A DNA stretch of 64,000 nt from positions 63,210,501 to 63,274,500 of the forward strand of contig NC_133394.1 in the NCBI RefSeq assembly GCF_047511655.1, read 5' to 3'. Shown in pieces: positions 27,160 to 39,429 of this stretch. The stretch is from Castor canadensis (lineage: Eukaryota; Chordata; Mammalia; Rodentia; Castoridae). Position 1 is the first letter of the stretch, and every line of letters starts with the position of its first letter. The notes beneath the pieces are model-generated. The model worked only from the letters and a program-made list of their open reading frames with translations. It ran no database searches and was not told the DNA's origin. Made by a program: the position numbers and the translations under genes.

Positions 27160-30094
27160 TTCAAGTCCCCCTCCCGCTCCCCTCCCCCCTCACTTCCAGG
27201 CAGAACCTGTTCTGCCCTTATCTCTAATTTTGTTGAAGAGAAGACATAAACAATAATAAGGCAGACACAGTGTTTTTGCTAGTTGAGTTAAGGATAGCTA
27301 TACAGAGAGGTTCCTAGCATTGCTTTCATATACAAATGTGTTACAACACAAATTGATTCATCTCTAACTGATCTTTACACTGTTTCCTGATCCCCTTCTC
27401 ATGTTGACCTCTGTCACTTTAAGGTTTCTGTATTAGTTCCTCTGGAGTGGGGGCATCAAATGCTTTCATGTTTTATGTTTTCTACCTATTCCTATATCTC
27501 CTGCATGTGCTCTCCCCTTGTCATGTGATCCAAGTTCAACAAAATTGCTGTATTTGCCCTAGATCTAAATTCCGCATACAAGGGAGAACATACTATATTA
27601 GGTCTTCTGAGTCTGGCTAACCTTGCTCAGAATGTTGAGTTCCACCCATTTATGTGCAAATGATAAAATTTTGCTCTCCGTCGTGACTGAGTAAAATTCC
27701 ATTGTGTATAAATACTACATTTTCTTGATCCATTCATCAGTAGTGTGACATCTTGGTTGTTTCCATAACTTGGCTATTGTGAATAGTGCTGCAATAAACA
27801 TGGGTGTGCAGATGTCTTTAAAGTAACCTGTGTTGCACTCCTTTGTGTATATTCTCAGGAGTAGGATTGCTGGATCATATAGCAGACTTATGTTTAGATT
27901 TTTAAGAAGCCTCTAAATTTTTTCCAGAGTGGTTGCACCAGCTTGCTTTCCTACCAGCAGTATACAAGGGTTCCTTTTTCCCCACTTCCTTACCAACACC
28001 TGTTGGTGGTGGTGTTTTTGATGATGGCTTTTCTAATAGGGGTGAAATGGAATTTTAGTGTGGTTTTGATTTGCATTTCCTTTATGGCTAGCGATGGTAA
28101 GCATTTTTTCATGTGCTTTTTTGCTATTTGAATTTCTTCTTTTGAGAAGGTTATATTAAGTTCAGTTGCCCATTTTTTAATTGGTTCATTGAGTTTAGGA
28201 GAGTTTACTTTCTAAGTTCCCTGTATATTCTTTTTATCAGTCCCTTGTCTAATGTATAGATGGCAAATATTTTCTCCCACTCTGTGGGTGGTCTCTTCAG
28301 TTTAGAGGCCATTTCTTTTGTTGTGCAGAAACTTTTTAATTTTATGAAGTCCCATTTGTCCATCCCTTCTCTTAGTTGCTGCTGCTGGGGTTCTTTTGAG
28401 GAAATCCTTGCCTATACCTATTAGTTCCAGAGTGTTTCCTGTTTCTTCCTGCACTAACTTCAGAGTTTCAGGTCTGATATTAAGGTCTTTAATCCATTTT
28501 GAGTTGATACTAGTACAGGGTGAAAGACATGGATCTAGTTTCAGTTTCTTGCACATAGATAACCACTTTCCCAGCAACATTTGTTGAAGAGGCTTTTTTT
28601 TCTCCATAGTATATTTTTGTTCCCATTGTCAAAAATGAAGTGGGTATAGTTGTGTGGATTCATATCCAGGTCCTCTATTCTGTTCCACTGGTTTTCATGT
28701 CTGTTTTTGTGCCAGTACCATGCTGTGTTTATTGCCATTGCTTTGTAATATAGTTTGAAGTCAGGTATTGTGATACCTCCAGCATTGCTCTTTTTGCTGA
28801 ATGTTGCCTTGGCTTTTTGCAGTCTCTTGTATTTCCAAATGAACTTTAGGGTAGATTTTTCATTCTCTATGATGAAAGTCACTGGGATTTTGATGGGAAT
28901 TGCATTAAATATGTAGATTGCTTTTGGTAAGTATAGCCATTTTTACTATGTTGATTGTACCAATCCATGAGCACAGGAGATCTTTCCATCTTCTGTAGTC
29001 TTCCTCGATCTCTTTCTTCAGGGTTTTGTAGTTCTCCTTGAGAGGTCATTCACATCCTTTGTTAAGTTTATTCCTAGGTATTTGATTCTTTTTGAGGCTA
29101 TTGTAAATGGAATTGTTTCCATATATTCCTTCTCAGTTTGTTCTTCTTGCAGGGTGTTCTTGTGGGCTTCCTTGGGTTATGTGGTATAGTTTCTTTGTTT
29201 TGTTGGAGTCTGGATCTGGGTATCTGTTTTCTTCAATTCCCTCTGAATCCTGTACTTATTTATGTTTGGTGGGAGAATGTTTTCCACCCCTTTTTCTTCT
29301 TCCCATATTTCCACTAGGTGCCATTTCTGTCCCTGGACTATGTGTAATTTAGTATTAGCTGAGTTACAATAGTAATAGTAACAAAACCAAAAAAGAAGGA
29401 GAAAAAAGAGAAAGAAAAAGAAAGAGAAAAGAAAGAAAAAAATGGAGAACCAAAGAAAACAGCAGGGAGAGATGGTGGACAATCAAACAGCAAACCAGAC
29501 AGACTCTTAAAGAAAGGCAAAAAAAAATCACTGGTTCTGTAACAGTGGAATTACGGTGTTAGTTGTTCTGTTGTTGCTCCTTTAGCATACAGTCCTGTCT
29601 GTCTTTGTCTCCTAGGCAGGTTTGGAGCCCTCCTGTGATGAGCAGAGGTCAGGCGGGGGCCAGGCAGGATTGAGGGGTGGAGGCCTGGTGGAGTGGTGAT
29701 CTGGCAGGCCTGCCACCATGGGGGCCTGGTGGAGAGGGTACAAGCTTGCAGAATGGGTGTCTGGGGAGCCTGTGGGGCAGAGACCCAGCAGAGCAGAGAT
29801 CTGGTGGGCCCACATGGAGCTGGGGCATAGTGGGCATGAGGGGTGGGGACCCAGCTGAGCGGAGCAGTGGCTGGTGGGCCTATGGAGCAGGGGCTTGGCC
29901 AGCCAGCTGTTCTTTTAGTAAATCAGGGCATGGAGAAGACTTCCACAAGCTAGGGGTTCAGAGCGCTGAAGTTTCAGCTCTCCTTGGTGCTTTACCTCTG
30001 CCAAGGGTGTCTCCAGCATCTCAGCAAGGTCCCTGATTTACAGAGCTCACACAGTCTGTGTCTGTGTCCCAGTCATCATCTTGGATCCTCCTTA
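27160..30094 (-). mobile_element. L1 with 5' UTR but large internal deletion
   Basis: The minus strand starts near 30094 with GGAGGATCCAAGATGATGAC, similar to the opening of L1 5' UTRs. A GC-rich leader of about 950 bp follows, down to about 29147. It then jumps straight into ORF2 at [12 protein letters not shown] and runs through the C-terminus and 3' UTR to about 27160. ORF1, the endonuclease and most of the reverse transcriptase are missing. The 3' end lacks the final leader-like segment and A-tail seen in the other copies, and I found no clear target duplication. Minus ORFs 28882..28541 and 28607..28302 are ORF2 remnants. The leader may itself be a promoter relic. Confidence 0.75.
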
Positions 30095-30689
30095 AGTATC
30101 TTTATTTTAACTTAGTTTTAATGACTATTTTAATATGATAGGCATCAACAATAATAAACAATGCAGAATCTTTTGCCATGCAAATCAGAAGAAATTCTTA
30201 TTTTTAATTATGCAACTATTATTTTAGATCATAATGTACTCATACTGAAAATTTAAATGGTGAAAACTATAAATCTAAAAACTTTTATTAATGTCTTTAT
30301 TTGTACTCAAATCTTTAAATGATTTCCTTTGAATATTTATTTTAAATAGACTTTTTTGTTCTGTTAGGTAAAAACTGTTAGCATTGTTATGTCCAAAGTA
30401 AATTTGAGCAGGAGATAAAAGGATTCTTTTGTACCGCCCAGCCCCAAATATGCACAGCTTCCCCCCACTAAAAAACTGTTACACAAGAGTGGTTCATTTG
30501 TTACAGTTGAACTTCCGTTGACACATTCATATCACCAAAAGTACATAATTTACAGCAGGCTTCAGTATTGGTGTATATTCTATAGGTTTGGAAAAATATG
30601 AAATGTCATGCAAACACCACTAAATTATCACACTGAGTACTTTCATTGCTCTAAAATTCCTTTGTGCTTTACGATTTCTTCTTCTTCTC

Positions 30690-33600
30690 TCTTTAATTTG
30701 TGTCAACCACTGGTGCTTAATTTTACCTATAGTTTTGCTTTTTTTCAAAATGTCATAGAGTTGAAATTCAGCATTTAGCTTCCTCAGATGAACTCCTTTT
30801 ACTTAGTAATGTGTATTAAAGATTCTCCATGTCTTTATAGTTCATTTCTTTTTAGTAGTGAATAATACTACATTTTCTGGATGAACTGTGGTGTGTGTAT
30901 CCATTTATCTACTGAGGGACATTTTGATTTCTTCCATGTTTTGGCAATTATGTATTAATCTGAAATGAGTATTTGTGCACAATGTTATGTAAAAATACAT
31001 TCATGATTCACTTGAGGAAATACAAAGGTGCACAATTGCTGTAACATGGCTAGTGCCCAATTTTTCAACAGGTTGTTTGTTTTCTTATTGTGGTATTATG
31101 AGTTCTTTGTACATTTTGTTGGATATAGTCTCTCAGTCTGTTGCTTGACTTCTCCTATTACCTGTTTTGTCTTGTGTATTTTGGTCGATTGCAAATTTTA
31201 AGGAATCGATCCATTTCACCTAGGTTATCAAGGTTGGAAATTCAAATATTCTTGATTATCCTTTTAAGGTTACGAGAACTGTAGTGATGTACCTGCTTTC
31301 CCTTCTGATTTTAGTGATTTGTGTTCTCTTTTTTTCATAATTAACCCAGTAAAATGTTTAGCAATATTATTGAACTTTTCCAAAACTAGCTTTTGATTTT
31401 GTTGCTTTTCTCCATTGATTTCCTGTTTTCTGTGTCATTGATTTCTGATTTAATTTTTATTATTTCTTTTCTTCTGTTTCCTCTTGATTTAATTTGCTCT
31501 TCCTTTTCTATTTTCCTAAGGTAGAAGCTTAGATGATTGATTTTAGGTCTTTCTTCTTGTACTATCTGCATTCAATGCTATAACTTTCATTTTAACTTCT
31601 ACTTTTGGTGCATCCTACAAATTTTGATATGTTGTGGTTATTCTATTCTTGAGGTTTTTTTTTCTTTAACCTGTATGTTATATAGAACTATGTTCTTTTC
31701 CAAGTATTGGGGGATTTTCTAATTATGGGTTTCATTAATTATTTCTACTTTAACTGCATTGTGGTCTGACAGCAGACAATGAATGGCATCTGTTACTTTA
31801 AGTTTGTTAAGGTTTATGCCCCACAATGTGTTCTGTCTTTGTGAATGTCTATGTGAGTTTCAGAAGAACACAAATTCTGCTGTTGTTGGATGAAGTACTG
31901 TATAGATATCCATTATATATAGTTGATTATATTGGTGTTTATTGAGTTCAATGATGTACTTCCTGCTTTTTTTTTTTCCTGTCAGCTGGATCTATTTCTG
32001 ATAGAGTATTAAAATAGATTAATTTATTTGTCCTTGCGGTTTTGCCAGTTTTTGTTTTGTACATTTTTCCATTATATAGTTAGGTATATAATTATTGCAG
32101 GTTTTTATGTGTTCTTGGAGAACTGGATACTTTATTATCATCTAATGCCCCTCTTAACCCTGATAACTTTCCTTGATTTTCTGTAGCTTGAAAATGATAT
32201 GGCTGTCTGGTAATTTTCCTTACTGAAATCTTCTATATCTTAAATTAATGTTACTACAAGGTGATTATTTTATAAATTAGTTTTAGCATGGCATATTTTC
32301 CCCTACCAATTTATTTTAAATCTTTTAATGTCTTTATATTTAAAGTGAATTTTTTATAAGCAACATATAGTTGGATCTTATTTTTGATCCACTTTTGGAA
32401 TCTGTCTTCTCATTGATGCAGTTAGACTTTTGAATTAAGATAAAAAGAAGTGAAGGAGGGGATGAATTCAACTATGATATATTATAAGAAATTTTATAAA
32501 TGTCATGAGGTACCCCAGTCCAACAATAATATAATAAAAAGAAAAAAGCCATTTTACATATAGTTGGATTAATATCTATCATGTATGTTACTATTTTCAA
32601 TTTTTGTCCTCGTTCTTTGTTTCTGTTGTAGTCCAGATACTTTCTGCTTTTATACTGTCAACTGAGCAGCTTATATGATTTCATTTATCTCTTCTTTTAG
32701 GATATCAATTATATTTCTGTTTTTACCTTCTTTGGCAATTGTCCTATAGGATATAATATACATTTACAACTAACCCAACTTTACATTTAAATAACACTAT
32801 TCTGCTTTTTTACAAGCAGTGAAAGTAACTTTTAACAACAAATAACACTAATTCCTCCCCCCATTCCTGTCTCACTGCTGTCATTCATTATATATAAACA
32901 CATTTTAAATAAAATATATGTTAGAAAAATTAAGAATAAGAATAAGTTTTAATTTTATTTTCATGTACTTCTCTTATGCACTTTATGTATATCTAAGTTT
33001 CCAACCTATGTAATTTTCCTTCTCACTAAAGTACTTCTTTCAACGTGTCTTTCAAAGAAAGTCTACTAGGAAGAAATTCCCTCAAATTTTGTTCATTTAG
33101 GAATTTTTTAATTCTCCTTTTGTCAGGGTGCAGAATTTTAATTTGGTAATTTTGTTTCCGTCTTCACACTTTAAGTATTTTACTATACCTTTTACTTGCT
33201 TGCATGGTTTCTGAGAAGTAGAATGTAACTCTTATCTTTGTTCCTGTTTAGATAGGGTAACCTCTGTATTTCATTGATGATTTTTTAAATTTATTTTTGA
33301 TTTTCTGTAGCTTGAAAATGATATGCCCATATGTAGATTATCCAGCATCTATCCTGCATAGTATTCTTTGAGCTTCTGGAGTTTGTGATTTGTGGTCTAA
33401 CATTAATTTGGGAGAAATTTTCGTCATTATTGTTATAAATTGTATTTCTTTTTCTTGCATTATTTCTCTTTGTCTTGTATTTACATTACACACAAGTTTT
33501 ACCTTATGTATGACTTGTGTATGGAGATGTTCCATATTCTTGTTCTTCAGTTTTGGTGTTTTCCATTGAGTTAATTTTAAGGTCAGAGATTCTTTCCTCA

Positions 33601-33760
33601 GCTGTGTCTAGTATACTACTATAATTGTTGAAGGCATTCTTTACTTCTCTTAAAGTATATTTGATCTCTAAGATTTATTTTCAGTTCTTTCTCAGAATCA
33701 TCTCTTTGTTAACATTGACCATCTGGCTTTGATTTAAGTGTATCCATTAGAGCTTTCTGA
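30690..33760 (-). mobile_element. Old L1 (L1M-type), decayed
   Basis: Plus-strand text at 30840..31080 resembles the reverse complement of ancient mammalian L1 3' regions (TACATTTTCTGGATGAACTG, then a CCATTTATCTACTGAGGGAC box). 31380..31570 translates on the minus strand to a degraded ORF2 piece (NRRKEIIKIKSEIND). 31740..31900 and 33000..33720 also resemble ORF2. Boundaries are approximate and parts may be different insertions. Confidence 0.6.

Positions 33761-33761
<1 letters not shown>

Positions 33762-33808
<47 letters not shown>
33762..33808. repeat. (GT)n microsatellite
   Basis: A nearly pure GT run lies next to a composite SINE. Confidence 0.95.
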
Positions 33809-33810
<2 letters not shown>

Positions 33811-33814
33811 AATT

Positions 33815-34103
33815 TGTTTTTGCAGTTCTGGGGCTTGAACTCAGGGTCTTGCACTTGCTAGACAACCGCTGTACTACTTAAACAATGCCTCAATGCCTCG
33901 TGCTCTTTTTTGCTTTAGATTTTTTCAGATAGAATCTAGTGCTTCTCTCCAAGGCTGGCTTCAGACTATAATCTTTCTACCCATGCCTTTCTAATACCTG
34001 GGATTATCAGTGTTAACACCATTGTTTATTTGTTGAGACAGTCATCTCTATAATTTTTTGCTAGGCTGATCTTGTGCCATGATCCCTGATCTCTGCATCT
34101 TTT
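33815..34103 (-). mobile_element. B1/ID composite SINE, diverged
   Basis: It has a reversed ID-like unit (GGGGCTTGAACTCAGGGTC) and diverged reversed B1-like units up to TGATCCCTGATCTCTGCATC. It abuts a GT repeat on the left. Confidence 0.75.
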
Positions 34104-34220
34104 TCTTCTTCTTCTTCTTTTTTTTAACAGACAAGCATATTTATTAGTGCATTTAAAAAATAGAATTCTGTTTTAAAATTGCAAGAGTCCCAATTGGTGT
34201 TCTTCCTTGTAAAGTTTTAA

Positions 34221-35739
34221 ATTTCTTTTTTTTTATTCATTTCTTCACATGTACATACATTGTTTGGGTCATTTCTCCACCCTGCCACCCTCCCCAACCC
34301 TCTCTCCCCTCTTCCCCCCTCAGTTACAGGCAGATCTGTTCTGCCCTTATCTCTAATTTTGTTGAAGAAAAGACACAAGCATAATAAGGAAGACAAAGCA
34401 TTTTTGCTAGTTGAGTTAAGGACAGCTATACAGGGAGATTCCTAACATTGCTTTCGTGTACCCATGTGTTACAACCCAAGTTGATTCATCTTTGACTGAT
34501 CTTTACACTGGTTCCTAATCCCATTCTCATGTTAACCTCTGTCGCTTTAAGGTTTCTGTATTAGTTCCTTGGGAGTGGGAGTGGGGACATCAAACGCTTT
34601 CATGTTTTGGGTTTTCTACCTATTCCAATATCTCTTATATGTGCTCTCCCCTTGTCATGTCATCCAAGTTAAACCACATTGTTGTATTTTCCCTAAATCT
34701 AAAGTCTGCATATGAGGGAGAACATATGATTTTTGGTCTTCTGAGCCTGGCTGACCTCACTCAGAATGATGTTCTCCAGTTCCATCCATTTACCTGCAAA
34801 TGATAAGATTTCATTCTTCTTCAAAGCTGAGTAAAATTCGATTGTGTACAAGTACCATATTTTCTTGATCCATTCATCAATAGTGGGGCCAAGTTATTAT
34901 GAATAGTGCTGCAATAAACATGGGTGTGCAGGTGCCTCTGGAGTAATCTGTGTTGCATTCTTTTGGGTATATCCCCAGGAGTTGGATTGCTGGATCATAT
35001 GGCAGGTTTATGTTTAGATTTTTAAGAAGTGTCCCAATTTTTTTCCAGCGTGGTTGCACCAGCTTGCATTCCCACCAGCAGTGGACTAAGGTTCCTTTTT
35101 CCCCACATCCTCGTCAACACATGTTGTTGTTGGTGTTTTTGATAATGGCTATTTTAACAGGGGTGAGGTGGAATCTTCATGTGGTTTTGATTTGCATTTC
35201 CTTTATGGCCAGAGATGGTGAGCATTTTTTCATGTGCTTTTTGGCCATTTGAATTTCTTCTTTTGAGAAAGTTCTGTTTAGTTCAGTTGCCCATTTCTTA
35301 ACTGGTTCATTGATTTTAGAAGAGTTTAGTTTCTTAAGTCCCCTATATATTCTGGTTGTTAGTCTTTTGTCTGATGTATAGCTGGCAAATATTTTCTCCC
35401 ACTCTGTGGGTGGTCTCTTCAGTTTAGAGATCAATTCTTTTGTTGTGCAGAAGCTTTTTAATTTTATGAAGTCCCATTTATTCATCCTTTCTCTTAGTTG
35501 CTGGGCTGCTTGAGTTCTATTGAGGAAGTCTTTGCCTAANNNNNNNNNNNNNNNNNNNNNNNNNNNNNNNNNNNNNNNNNNNNNNNNNNNNNNNNNNNNN
35601 NNNNNNNNNNNNNNNNNNNNNNNNNNNNNNNNNNNNNNNNNNNNNNNNNNNNNNNNNNNNNNNNNNNNNNNNNNNNNNNNNNNNNNNNNNNNNNNNNNNN
35701 NNNNNNNNNNNNNNNNNNNNNNNNNNNNNNNNNNNNNNN
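34221..35739 (-). mobile_element. L1 3' portion, truncated by an assembly gap
   Basis: The A-tail (poly-T on the plus strand) begins near 34226. It is followed on the plus strand by the same 3' UTR, C-rich block and ORF2 C-terminus as the other two copies, up to 35539. Minus ORF 35485..35177 reads [19 protein letters not shown] and [20 protein letters not shown]. The sequence beyond the gap is not L1, so the 5' boundary lies inside the gap. Confidence 0.88.
35540..35739. other. Assembly gap of 200 N
   Basis: Exactly 200 undefined bases lie inside the ORF2 region of an L1. The round number suggests an estimated or default gap size, so the true length is unknown. Confidence 0.99.
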
Positions 35740-36817
35740 CAGGTATTTAACTGATATTTTAGAATGTGAAGACTTCTGTCATGGTCACTGATGGGCAGGT
35801 GATAATTATGAATGGATCTATTCATGGCAAAATTAACAGTTTATGTATATTTTTCATTTTAGTTTATACAAATTAGTGCAATCCATGTCAGGTAATGCTT
35901 TCCCTACTTTCTCCCAAACAATAAGTCAGCTTTAAAATACTATTATACATAACCTAAAAACTAAAGGAGCATCATTATATCAATCTTATACACAATTTAG
36001 AGATTAAAGTTATGTTGAATAAGAGTTGTAAGATTGTAATTTACTTTAATTGGATGAGAAAGGTCCCATTTATATTGCTTTAAGCCTGTATTGCTGATTT
36101 CAAATGATATACTCACTGAGAAAATCAGATTTTTAAAACAAATTCAGTATGTCATTTGAACCCCATGATGACAGTACTAAGTAATTTTAAATCATCATAG
36201 ACTAGTGACTTTGCATTTGGGATTCTTGAACACTTTCTTTAGAAATTGTGGGAAGGAATAAAACACACTTTTACAATAGTGGATTTCTTTGCTATTCTTC
36301 TTGAAAAGAGTTTTGACACTACAATTTCTATATTGGAGATAGTCAGCATAAAGACCTCTTAAATTAGAGCATTTTTGCATGCCAAGATTGCATAGTAATA
36401 TTTTGTATAGTCCACCTTTCACTCATTTATTGTACTGTGTGTAAAGCACTGAATTTATGTGATTATATTAGAATTTATGTTGGTTTGTAGTTTAGTATAT
36501 TCATAGAAGACTTTCACTGAAGGAAATTTCTAATCTTCACTATCATTATCAGGAAAATAAGAAGCAATATGAAAGTATATAAAGGATCTCCTGGCAACTG
36601 TATAAATGACATTTCTGAGAATCTACATATTGTACTCATAGTCATTCCCAACATTTCCAAAGCACCATAAAATAGCCGTCACTATAGGGTTACTCTAATG
36701 AGAGTAACTAAATTGTGAATACAGGACTCTGGTTTAAAAAAAAAGATACAGGGTAAAGGAAGATCATTTTAGAGCTAAGACAAAGACATGAAATTTCCAA
36801 ATATTCAAGTGCACTTT

Positions 36818-36862
36818 CAACTCCCTGTGCAGCTATCCTTATCTCAACTACAAGGTATGTCA
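36818..36862 (+). mobile_element. Small L1 3' UTR scrap in plus orientation
   Basis: The words ACTCCCTGTGCAGCTATCC and TTATCTCAACTA match the complement of the 3' UTR segment found in the larger L1 copies. Only about 45 bp are recognisable. Confidence 0.4.
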
Positions 36863-37968
36863 GGTTAACTGATGATTGGCAAGAAAACATAAAGAAAACT
36901 AAATGGAAGTGCATCATCTCTATCAGCAGGGTAAGAGCTTGGGCAGCTTGCTGGACCAGAAACTGTGGTTTCTTGGACTATATATCTTATTTTACTACTT
37001 TACCCCCTGAGCCCCCAAGAGGATCATGTAATGGGTGATTTTAGCTAGATACATCCCAGGTGCAAAGTGAAACACAGTTCTTTGTATATAACACATTGCT
37101 TTGATATTAATTCTCTTAAGTTTACATAGCCTTTTCTCAGTAGTGGAGATGAATAAAAAGCTTGCTGCCAAGCTGGATACAAAGGAGACAAATACACAGC
37201 ATGCAGGTCAAGGACGTTCCTCAAGGAAAAAAGATTATGTCTTTATAGAATACTCTACTTCTTTTTTTTCTGAAATACAGAGCCTTGCCATATACTCTAT
37301 AAAAAAGACCTAAAGATAAGCCAAGTTGAAATAGAAAACTTTTTAGAAAATAAAAGATTTCTTTTCTAAGAGATACTTAAAAAGATAGAAGACAGAAAGT
37401 GGACTTGAATTTCTAACTGCAAACGAAAATCACTCAGCTTCCTTTAAGATTAAGTTGAATGCTAAATACTTAAGGCTGGTGTCTGTTAATACTTGAACTA
37501 AGCTCTGCAAAACTCTGGCAGTACTAGAAGTATAGAAAAAAGTCAGGAGGTTAATAGTAACAACAAAGTAAATGACTCTCAGGAAGGAAGCTCAAAACTC
37601 CAGAGTTCTACCTAGTCTGTTGTCCTCTAAACCAAAATGTGTCACTTAAGGTCTCTGGGTATGATTTTTACAAGATACAAGCTGTGTTTGATGTTTTTCT
37701 GTCAATCCTTTAGTGTAAGGGATGCTGGAAGGTAAAAGAAATCTTCCTCTCACTTTCTAAATTGACAGAGGATAAAGTATAATAAAAGAAGGAAAACCAG
37801 TTATCTATGGAAATGATTTTTATACAGAAAAGGAAAATGGAATAACTTCACAGTACTGTCTTTTTCTGTTTCTTTAAAGCTTGTTCCATGACCTTTAAAA
37901 TTAAAAAAAATTATAACAAGAGTCAGGTCCACAGCTCATCCAGCTCAGTATCTTTCATGTGCTTGAGG

Positions 37969-38010
37969 CATAAATCTGATTGTCATAAATCTCATAAATC
38001 TGATTGTCAT
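37969..38010. repeat. Short tandem duplication, 24-bp period
   Basis: CATAAATCTGATTGTCAT occurs at 37969..37986 and 37993..38010. Confidence 0.85.
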
Positions 38011-38857
38011 CCATTATAAATGAACAGTGTAAGATGGTGTTTGTATTTAAAAATAGTAAATGAAGGTCTTATATAAAAATATAGAGGCAGGAGTAGGGTG
38101 AGGGAAGACAGGCACCTAGGGTACAAAATTTAAGGAGGCACTCACTCTTAGGCACAGGCACAATCCCAAGAGTGAGTGTTTGTTCCTTAAATTCTAGTGG
38201 CTCTCTTGCTTCTCCCTAGTTTTAGCCCTGGAGTCAACAATCTACAAAAAACAGGAAACCAGCAAGAAAACAAAACAAAACAAAACACAACAGACCACAA
38301 CAGAACCCAAACAACAAACCAAACCAGTGCTGTGAAAGCTGTCTTTTGAAGTGGGAACAAGGGCATTTACAGTGAGTAAAGACAAGAAGTAAACACTGGA
38401 AGTACATTGAAGGCCATAGTCATACCTCTCTCTGTGCCTATTCAGTCACCTATGGGGCTATTTCTTGCTGTTTGACATTGTTTCTGAAAATTACATACAG
38501 GTTAGTCAATTGCTTCTTCATTCTTCCAAGAGGTCCCAATATTGTTGGTTGAGTAGGCTCAGCTTACCAATTTATTTCACATAGCTTCTTTTTAGGTAAG
38601 TTGTTGGTTTTAAGATTCACAACTATTTTGTTTTTATACTTTCCTTCCAGGGGAAATCTTTGCATAGGTAGGAATCAACACAAGATTTAGGATATTTCTT
38701 TGTCATACTGTTTAAATGTTTTTTTTCCAAATGGTTAATGTTAAACTAGAAAACAATCAGTACATAAGAAACAGCTGACCAGGTATTGCCAAACCAAATT
38801 TCTTTAAAATAAGTTCTCTGCTGGACCTTGAATAAACAAATTAGAACATAAACTTAC

Positions 38858-38967
38858 GTTAAAGCTTCTGAATAATTATAATGAGGAGAGACTCCTAGAA
38901 ACTTCTGTACTTCATCCATCACTGTTGCAGGATCTGTTCTTAGCTACTGCCCATCAATAATTAGCAA
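38858..38967 (-). CDS. NDST3: NDST3 exon with an in-frame TAG stop
   Basis: This exon is 110 bases (36 codons plus 2 bases), with acceptor TTTGGTAATTTAG and donor GTAAGT. It encodes LLIIDGQ, then TAG, then LRTDPATVMDEVQKFLGVSP and HYNYSEAL, with a Thr split across the intron: about residues 764 to 800. The family has LLIIDGQQLR, so the second Gln codon (CAG) reads TAG at 38944..38946. The frame resumes perfectly after it and both splice sites are good, so this is a point change, not a wrong exon call. The predicted product would end near residue 770. It would lose the Cys pair and the KSKGRKYP PAPS loop encoded by the unseen last exons, and the transcript should be a nonsense-mediated decay target. 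Confidence 0.92.
38944..38946 (-). other. NDST3: Premature TAG codon in NDST3
   Basis: The plus strand reads cta, giving TAG in the frame fixed by five upstream exons. The expected codon is CAG (Gln), so a single C to T change explains it. The next codon is CTA. Stop-CTA contexts are associated with some readthrough, best known for TGA, so partial readthrough is possible but unproven. A base-calling error remains a simple alternative. Confidence 0.9.
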
Positions 38968-39429
38968 CTAAATTACCAAAGAAGTAACAATAAAGAAAAG
39001 ACGGTTCATGTTGAAAACATAAGTGTCAACTGTATAATGAAAAATTTTTTGGCCCTGTACTTATTCTGTGACACTGTCTTGAGGGGCTTTACATGCATTG
39101 TTAGATGCAGCCAGGTCATTCTTATTAATGATCTGGAATAAGAAATAAATCATGCTAAGTAAGCACATTCATGTTTTGTTATTTGAGAAGTTAGCAAACA
39201 CTCTGAAAACAAAAACACCCCTTCTGAAGATAAAGACAGCTTAGAAATGTGACTAGAAATCGCAAATGTAAACCAAGTTTAAATACAAACAAAACAATGA
39301 TTACTAAGGTTGTGGAGGAAGACTGTAGAAAGAAAGGTTATAATAAGCTTAGTAGTAATGAGACAGAGGAACTGTCATTCTTCACAGTTCCAATCAGGAG
39401 TAGTGTAACAGGTACTGAGAAACCATTTA

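Larger units (their letters stand above)
1..38857 (-). other. Probable NDST3 intron downstream of the last visible exon (phase 2, partial)
   Basis: The exon at 38858 ends in phase 2 with a consensus donor, so at least one coding exon must follow. Its expected product (an FDSHKGFWCQLL-like stretch and KCLGKSKGRKYP) was not found in this interval, nor in the sequence flanking the assembly gap, so the interval is taken as intron. Named repeats are listed separately. 1..1876, 2211..3640, 7100..11850 (except a MIR scrap near 7840), 13260..14280, 17842..22870, 23760..25150, 25554..27160 and 35740..38857 show no gene and little I can classify. Confidence 0.6.

Noticed and set aside
29612-30036. GC-rich overlapping open frames on both strands
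   Set aside because: They lie in the L1 5' leader. The Pro/Gly-rich translations reflect base composition, not a protein.
37101-37313. 70-codon open frame with Lys-rich segment
   Set aside because: It matches no family I know, and length and context are consistent with chance.
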